Assembly: GCA_017460225.1 (NCBI GenBank)
Contig: JAFUBM010000013.1
Location: forward strand, 1-64,000
DNA from: Candidatus Saccharimonadota bacterium
GTDB lineage: Bacteria > Patescibacteriota > Saccharimonadia > Saccharimonadales > Saccharimonadaceae
Reading direction: 5' to 3'
DNA: 64,000 nt
Positions 59,617 to 64,000 of this stretch are shown here, in pieces; the first letter of the stretch is position 1; every line of letters begins with the position of its first letter. The notes under the pieces were generated by a model, which searched no databases, was not told where the DNA came from, and saw only the letters and a program-made list of their open reading frames with translations. The position numbers and the translations under genes were made by a program.

Positions 59617-61230
59617 CTATTTTATCATAATTAGAGAATCACGCCATTCGAGCGGGAAGTCCGTAAACCCAAAGAGCGTAGCGATAGTAGCGGCGACGTT
59701 GGAGAGGCCGGGGTCTTTGACGCTGCCGTTTGGAATGTAGCTGGCGCGGTTTTTGGTGTTGTCGTAGAAAATGCAGGGGACTTTGTTGGTGGAGTGGGAA
59801 GTCTTGGGCTCGCCCTTTGCGTCTAAAAGCTCCTCGGCGTTGCCGTGGTCGGCGGTGATAATCATCATCCCGCCGAGCTCGTCGACCTTTTTGGCGAGGC
59901 GAGAAAGCTGGAGGTCGATAGCCTCGAGCGCGGTGACGGTAGGTTCAAACTCCGCAAAATGCCCAACCATATCGCCACCGGGGAAATTAAGCCGGACAAA
60001 GCGATACTTCTCTAGGTTGGCTAGGACAGCATCGGTAATCTCGGCGGATTTCATCCAAGGGCGAGTGTTGAAGGGGAGAGTATCGGACTCAATCTTAAGC
60101 TGGGTCTCGCCAGGGGCTTTGTCGTAACTGTTGCCGTTGAAATAATAGGTAATGTGGCCAAACTTGACAGTCTCCGAGACGGCGAGCTGAGTAAGCCCCT
60201 TTTTGCTGAGGAAACGATTAAGTGGGTGTTTTATCTCAACAGGCGGGACAAGCTGAAGCTCGGGGACATGGGTGTCGGAGTTATACTCCGTCATCCCGGC
60301 AAAAATTATATCATCTGGCGAATAATCTCCGCGGTCAAACTGTGGGAAGTCGCGGTAAGTAAACGCCATGGCAATTTCGATGGCGCGGTCGGCGCGGAAG
60401 TCGAAGTAGATAAAAGAGTCGCCCTTTTCTACCGGGCCAACGGGAGCGCCGGACTCATCTACAACGACGAAGGCGGGAAGATATTGGTCCTGAACGGACG
60501 GGTCTTGTTCTCGGAAAAACTCGATAGCGGCACGGGCAGAGGTAAACTCATGGTCCGCCTGGCCGTGGACAATCATATCCCAACCGGTCTTGACCATCGC
60601 CCAATCGTTCTCGTAACGGTCGGCGACGGCAGTCATCCGGCCAGCGCCAGAAGCGATGCGATAATCCCGGCCGGCTTTGTTAAACGGCGCAAGAAACTGT
60701 TCTAGACGGTCGATAAACTTTGGCTCGCTCTGGGGCGGGACATCACGACCGTCAAAGACACAGTGGACGCGAATCTTCTCGATGCCCTCGCGGTCGGCCT
60801 CAAAAATCATTTTCTCAAGATGAGAGATAGAAGAGTGGACGTTGCCGTCGGAAAAGATGCCGGAGAAGTGGAGAGTGTGCGGACGAGAAAGCGTAGCCTT
60901 GCGAGCGAGATGGTCGATAACTTTGCGCCAGGCGGGAGAGCTAAAAACCCGACCGGTAGAAAAATCATCTTCAATCTTAGCGATGCCCTGGCGGATAATC
61001 TGGCCAGAGCCGAGGGCGTTGTGACCAACCTCACTGTTCCCCATGTCGCCCGGGAGAATCCCCACGGCTTCGCCAGAAGCCTCCAGCGGAAGAGTCAGGT
61101 AATTATTCTGAGCATAATCTAAGAACTCAGTATGGGCGCGGGAGACAGCGTTGCCGGGACCGTCCGGAGCGAGGCCGACGCCGTCCATTACAACTAACAA
61201 AATTGGTCCTTGATACTCTAACTTGCTCAT
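59617..61230 (-). CDS. gpmI: 2,3-bisphosphoglycerate-independent phosphoglycerate mutase
   Basis: A 537-aa metalloenzyme interconverting 3- and 2-phosphoglycerate. LLVVMDGVGLAPDGPGN has the first Mn-binding Asp, GDMGNSEVGHNALGSG the phosphoserine nucleophile, HCVFDGRDVPPQS and GRMTAVADRYENDW the substrate site, FFDFRADRAIE-like and ITADHGNAEELLD plus TSHSTNKVPCIF the remaining metal ligands. It is of standard length. TATAAT 6 nt before the ATG. Confidence 0.97.
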   Translation of the reverse strand: MSKLEYQGPILLVVMDGVGLAPDGPGNAVSRAHTEFLDYAQNNYLTLPLEASGEAVGILPGDMGNSEVGHNALGSGQIIRQGIAKIEDDFSTGRVFSSPAWRKVIDHLARKATLSRPHTLHFSGIFSDGNVHSSISHLEKMIFEADREGIEKIRVHCVFDGRDVPPQSEPKFIDRLEQFLAPFNKAGRDYRIASGAGRMTAVADRYENDWAMVKTGWDMIVHGQADHEFTSARAAIEFFREQDPSVQDQYLPAFVVVDESGAPVGPVEKGDSFIYFDFRADRAIEIAMAFTYRDFPQFDRGDYSPDDIIFAGMTEYNSDTHVPELQLVPPVEIKHPLNRFLSKKGLTQLAVSETVKFGHITYYFNGNSYDKAPGETQLKIESDTLPFNTRPWMKSAEITDAVLANLEKYRFVRLNFPGGDMVGHFAEFEPTVTALEAIDLQLSRLAKKVDELGGMMIITADHGNAEELLDAKGEPKTSHSTNKVPCIFYDNTKNRASYIPNGSVKDPGLSNVAATIATLFGFTDFPLEWRDSLIMIK

Positions 61231-61257
61231 GGTTATATTATACCACGCGAAAAAGAA

Positions 61258-64000
61258 TTATAGAAAATTGTCGGGAGTGTCGGACGTAAAGCGATTGATT
61301 GGAGTCAGCTGAAGGCCGCTACTGGTCCAAGTAAGCTTGCCGATAATCCAGTAACTTGGGATGAGTGAAGCAGAAGCGTCGGCGCCAGAAATCTTATGCG
61401 CCTTTTGATGGTCGGAAATCTTGTAAGAGTTGTGTTGGGTCGAGTAGAGATGGAGCTGGGGGAAGCCCATGCCGCGGTCTGTGTTGGACATAGTGGCGGA
61501 GGAAGCTTGGTCGACGGTGAATTCGTTGGAGTAATAGTAGACAAAGCTGCCTTTGGTCTGGGCGTTGACGCGGTGGCCCTCAGCCAGCCTGAGATAGATA
61601 ACGGCGGTGCCGCCAGAAGCGTCGGTGGGGAGGTGGAAGCCAACAGCCGACCAAGCGTTGGCCGAGCAAGGCGGATTCTCACAAGCGTAGTAACCGTTGT
61701 CGTAGCCCGCGTACCAGACCATAGGCTCAAAGTCTACGGTGCTGGAGCCAGTGTAGAGACTGGGGTAGGAGTTGGAGACAAAGCGCGGAGCAAGGAGGAG
61801 AGTGTTAAAGAGCTTATCTGTGCCCAGCATTTCTACGGTCTGGTGGCCGCTGTCGGCATCGTTGACCTTCCAGACGGCATAGAGGTCGAGATTGCCGGAG
61901 ACGGTAATCTGCTGGCCGATATTATACGTAGTCCCGGAACCGTTGGCGGAGGTGTTCCAGCTGGCGACCTTGTACGCCTCGCGGTAGAAGCTGCCAGCGC
62001 CCTCGATAGTATAACTGCTGTTTTCTTGTTTGACGGTACTGCGGGTAGAGTTGAGGATGTTACCCTCGGCGTCCGTATCGCCATTGCCGTGGTAGGTAAT
62101 GGTGTAATCATGGAGAATCTCTTCCCACTGGGCGTAGAGAGTAATCGAGCCGAGAGTGTTGATGGCGTTGCCGGGCTGGTATGACGTGCCGGAGCCGTCG
62201 GCTTCGGTGTTCCAGCCGACGAAACGATGGTTGCTCGACGGAGCAAAGAAAGCGTTGCTGCCAACGATAGCGTTGCCGGAAACGTCGGTGCTCTGCGCCG
62301 GCATATCTCCAGAGCCGCCGTTGGCTTCATAGCTAATCACCCCAACCGTGTCCCACTGCGCATAGAGATAAACACGAGAACCTTTAGAGGCATTAAAGTT
62401 AACCGACTGGCCCGGGGAGTAAGAGTTGCCGCTACCGTCGGCGTTTTCGGTCCATTCTCTGAAGACGTGGCCACCCCAGCTAAAGGTGTCAGCCGAAGCG
62501 ATAACCGTAGAGCGTCCAACTACCGGATTATTGTCTACCCAAGTCGAGGGAGAACCATCATTTTTGTTGTAGACGATATCGTAATTGTCGCCACATTTGG
62601 AAGCGAGCGCACTCCCACTACCGCCGGTCTGGAGCATCTGGATGTCGGAGATGTAGACGACGGCGTTGTTGCTACAACAATGAGCGCCGTGGGTGAGTTT
62701 ATAGTCTACCTTGAGATAGGAGCCAGCGGGGATGTCTTTAGTTGTAGTGAAACACTGCTCGGTGCGGCCGGTCTCCGTGATACAGACGGTAAAATCTCCG
62801 CGATTATAGGTCATGGCGAGGTCAAAATCTGGCGTACCGATAGTAACGTTTGAGTTTAGGCCGGTGATAGTGCGGGAATTGCTACCAATCGACACGGCGA
62901 CCCCGTCGACAAGGGTCTTGCCCTCGGCATCGACGATATCGAAGCCAATCGTAAAACCGCCACTCTCGCTAGGGTGGGCACCTATATTGCTAGCGTCGAC
63001 GTGGAGAGAAAGCGAGAAGCGAGAGTTGGTCTCAAACTTGTCGTAGTAGGCGCCGAGAGAGACCGCATCCGCCGTGGAGCCAATGAGCCGGATGGAAGTT
63101 TCGTTCGGGAAAGTAACGTGTTGGCCGGCGTTGGGCTCGCAAGAAGTGTCGTAATAAGTGTAAGTTCGGTCGCCGTAGGCGTAGGAACGCTTGACGGGGT
63201 TGGGGTCTTGGCTTTGGGCGCAGACGACGCCGGAGCAGCTACGGTAGACACGGTCGCCATAAGTCTTCCACTCGTAGTTGGCAAAGGTAATCTGGCGATT
63301 CTGGTTAAGGGAGATTTGGTCGGAATTGTACAGGCGGACGGTAGTGGAGATGGTCCGGGAGCTATCCCCGCCGGGGGATTCCCAACAAGTATGGATGTAA
63401 AAATCGTAGAAGTCAGCTTCCCGTTCTTTGACTTCGTCGTCACAGCCGACCTCTTCGTAGCTAGCAGACTTGACGGCGGTGACGATAATCCCCTGCGCGC
63501 TGTTAAGCGTACGGTCGTTAACTATGCCGCTGTCTGCGTCCGAAAGGGCAGAATCGCCATAAAAGAGGCGAGGAAAAGTCATGGTGGGAGAAAGATAAGA
63601 GGTGCTGTTGGGGCTATAATAGAGGATTACGTCTTGGAGATGGCCGTTGTCTAGCATCTCCTGTAAGGTAGCTTCGTCTAGAATGGACGGGTTGACGGCG
63701 AAAGATTTCTCCGGGATGATGTTGTTGGCGGAGCTATAAAGATCCGCGCAGGAATTATAAGTAACGCCGTCGATCTCTCCCCCGCCGGCAGCGACGGCTT
63801 CGTAGGCGGCGAGAAACTTGGCAAACTTACTATCGTCGTATTCTACGGCGCGGTCTTCGATAATCTCCCAAAGGGACTTGTAGACGTTGCTGGTGGAATG
63901 TTTTTTGGAGGAATAAGCGTCGTGAATAAAACGCAGGGCTTCGGCTTGGGTGTCGATTTCGTTACGCGCCATGGTGGTCTCTAGCGTGCCCTGGGCGGTA
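61258..64000 (-). CDS. Surface protein with InlB B-repeats, 5' end outside window
   Basis: The frame is open past the ATG at 63972 to the window edge with TAQGTLETT before it, so the true N-terminus lies beyond. The visible part has about 913 residues and no signal helix. The first 60 visible residues form an amphipathic helix (EIDTQAEALRFIHDAYSSKK) of the sort that follows the hydrophobic tail of a type IV pilin-like protein. A beta-rich central domain follows, then at least three InlB/Listeria-Bacteroides B-repeats (about 520-740: GHVFREWTENADGSGNSYSP, YLYAQWDT, HRFVGWNTEADGSGTSYQPG, LYAQWEE, SWNTSANGSGTTYNIG, LYAVWKV). Probably a pilus-tip or surface adhesin. Confidence 0.82.
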   Translation of the reverse strand, partial: TAQGTLETTMARNEIDTQAEALRFIHDAYSSKKHSTSNVYKSLWEIIEDRAVEYDDSKFAKFLAAYEAVAAGGGEIDGVTYNSCADLYSSANNIIPEKSFAVNPSILDEATLQEMLDNGHLQDVILYYSPNSTSYLSPTMTFPRLFYGDSALSDADSGIVNDRTLNSAQGIIVTAVKSASYEEVGCDDEVKEREADFYDFYIHTCWESPGGDSSRTISTTVRLYNSDQISLNQNRQITFANYEWKTYGDRVYRSCSGVVCAQSQDPNPVKRSYAYGDRTYTYYDTSCEPNAGQHVTFPNETSIRLIGSTADAVSLGAYYDKFETNSRFSLSLHVDASNIGAHPSESGGFTIGFDIVDAEGKTLVDGVAVSIGSNSRTITGLNSNVTIGTPDFDLAMTYNRGDFTVCITETGRTEQCFTTTKDIPAGSYLKVDYKLTHGAHCCSNNAVVYISDIQMLQTGGSGSALASKCGDNYDIVYNKNDGSPSTWVDNNPVVGRSTVIASADTFSWGGHVFREWTENADGSGNSYSPGQSVNFNASKGSRVYLYAQWDTVGVISYEANGGSGDMPAQSTDVSGNAIVGSNAFFAPSSNHRFVGWNTEADGSGTSYQPGNAINTLGSITLYAQWEEILHDYTITYHGNGDTDAEGNILNSTRSTVKQENSSYTIEGAGSFYREAYKVASWNTSANGSGTTYNIGQQITVSGNLDLYAVWKVNDADSGHQTVEMLGTDKLFNTLLLAPRFVSNSYPSLYTGSSTVDFEPMVWYAGYDNGYYACENPPCSANAWSAVGFHLPTDASGGTAVIYLRLAEGHRVNAQTKGSFVYYYSNEFTVDQASSATMSNTDRGMGFPQLHLYSTQHNSYKISDHQKAHKISGADASASLIPSYWIIGKLTWTSSGLQLTPINRFTSDTPDNFL

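Overview
The window looks like a chromosomal piece of a Candidatus Saccharibacteria (TM7) or related Patescibacteria/CPR genome. This is inferred from gene content, not from a marker-gene phylogeny. Supporting features are a tightly packed genome with many 1-20 nt gene overlaps, no amino-acid or nucleotide biosynthesis, lower glycolysis only (pgk, gpmI, pyk), a PduL-type phosphotransacylase, a membrane pyrophosphatase, a pyruvoyl-dependent arginine decarboxylase, and several large anchored surface proteins (two FISUMP proteins, a fibronectin/Ig/coiled-coil protein, an InlB-repeat protein). TGA behaves as an ordinary stop. Genes are mostly GC-rich except for an AT-rich block near the left end.

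Layout. 1-203: 5' end of a small secreted protein. 351-4186: AT-rich defence block with a GHKL ATPase fused to a Shedu-like PD-(D/E)xK nuclease and an AbiE-type toxin-antitoxin pair with a promoter and palindromic operator. 4298-9330: ligA, a membrane protein, htpX, lemA, an unusual tRNA-Gly and a small transglycosylase-like protein. 9371-15285: hppA, pduL, GNAT, a truncated NYN gene, ygjV, arginine decarboxylase, a hypothetical and tRNA-Phe. 15328-21766: hisS with an Erm/KsgA-like methylase, an envelope/thiol operon (DsbA-like protein, GCPTCG membrane protein, beta-helix carbohydrate-binding protein), a frameshifted metallophosphoesterase, tRNA-Leu and tRNA-Cys. 21796-31665: a candidate small RNA, a giant surface protein, rarA, ppa, glyS and FISUMP protein 1 with a long leader. 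31784-37617: recO, a soluble two-component pair, clpP, an anchored HELLH protein and clpC. 37676-43786: tuf and fusA interspersed with small ORFan genes driven by near-consensus promoters, plus a palindrome-rich repeat region. 43785-50304: pgk, pyk, tRNA-Glu, ychF, PAP2 phosphatase and an RNase HII-YraN fusion. 50322-64000: FISUMP protein 2, a NrdR-box-like promoter driving a class III RNR tail-like protein, rplS, ruvA, ruvC, a FemAB-like gene, radA, galU, a ZIP transporter, gpmI and a truncated InlB-repeat protein.

Strongest candidates for something new: (1) a 148-aa protein carrying what looks like the glycyl-radical tail of class III ribonucleotide reductase, behind two NrdR-box-like palindromes exactly 32 bp apart; (2) a tRNA-Gly whose leader and trailer form an 11-bp clamp followed by a U-run and whose G19-C56 contact appears replaced by U19-A56, in a genome with a FemAB-like transferase; (3) an identical 27-nt terminator-like leader element upstream of both FISUMP genes, each with a competing pairing arm; (4) a genome-wide pattern of TATAAT boxes 6-9 nt before start codons, implying widespread leaderless mRNAs; (5) a palindromic element that appears to form the in-frame linker of the RNase HII-YraN fusion.
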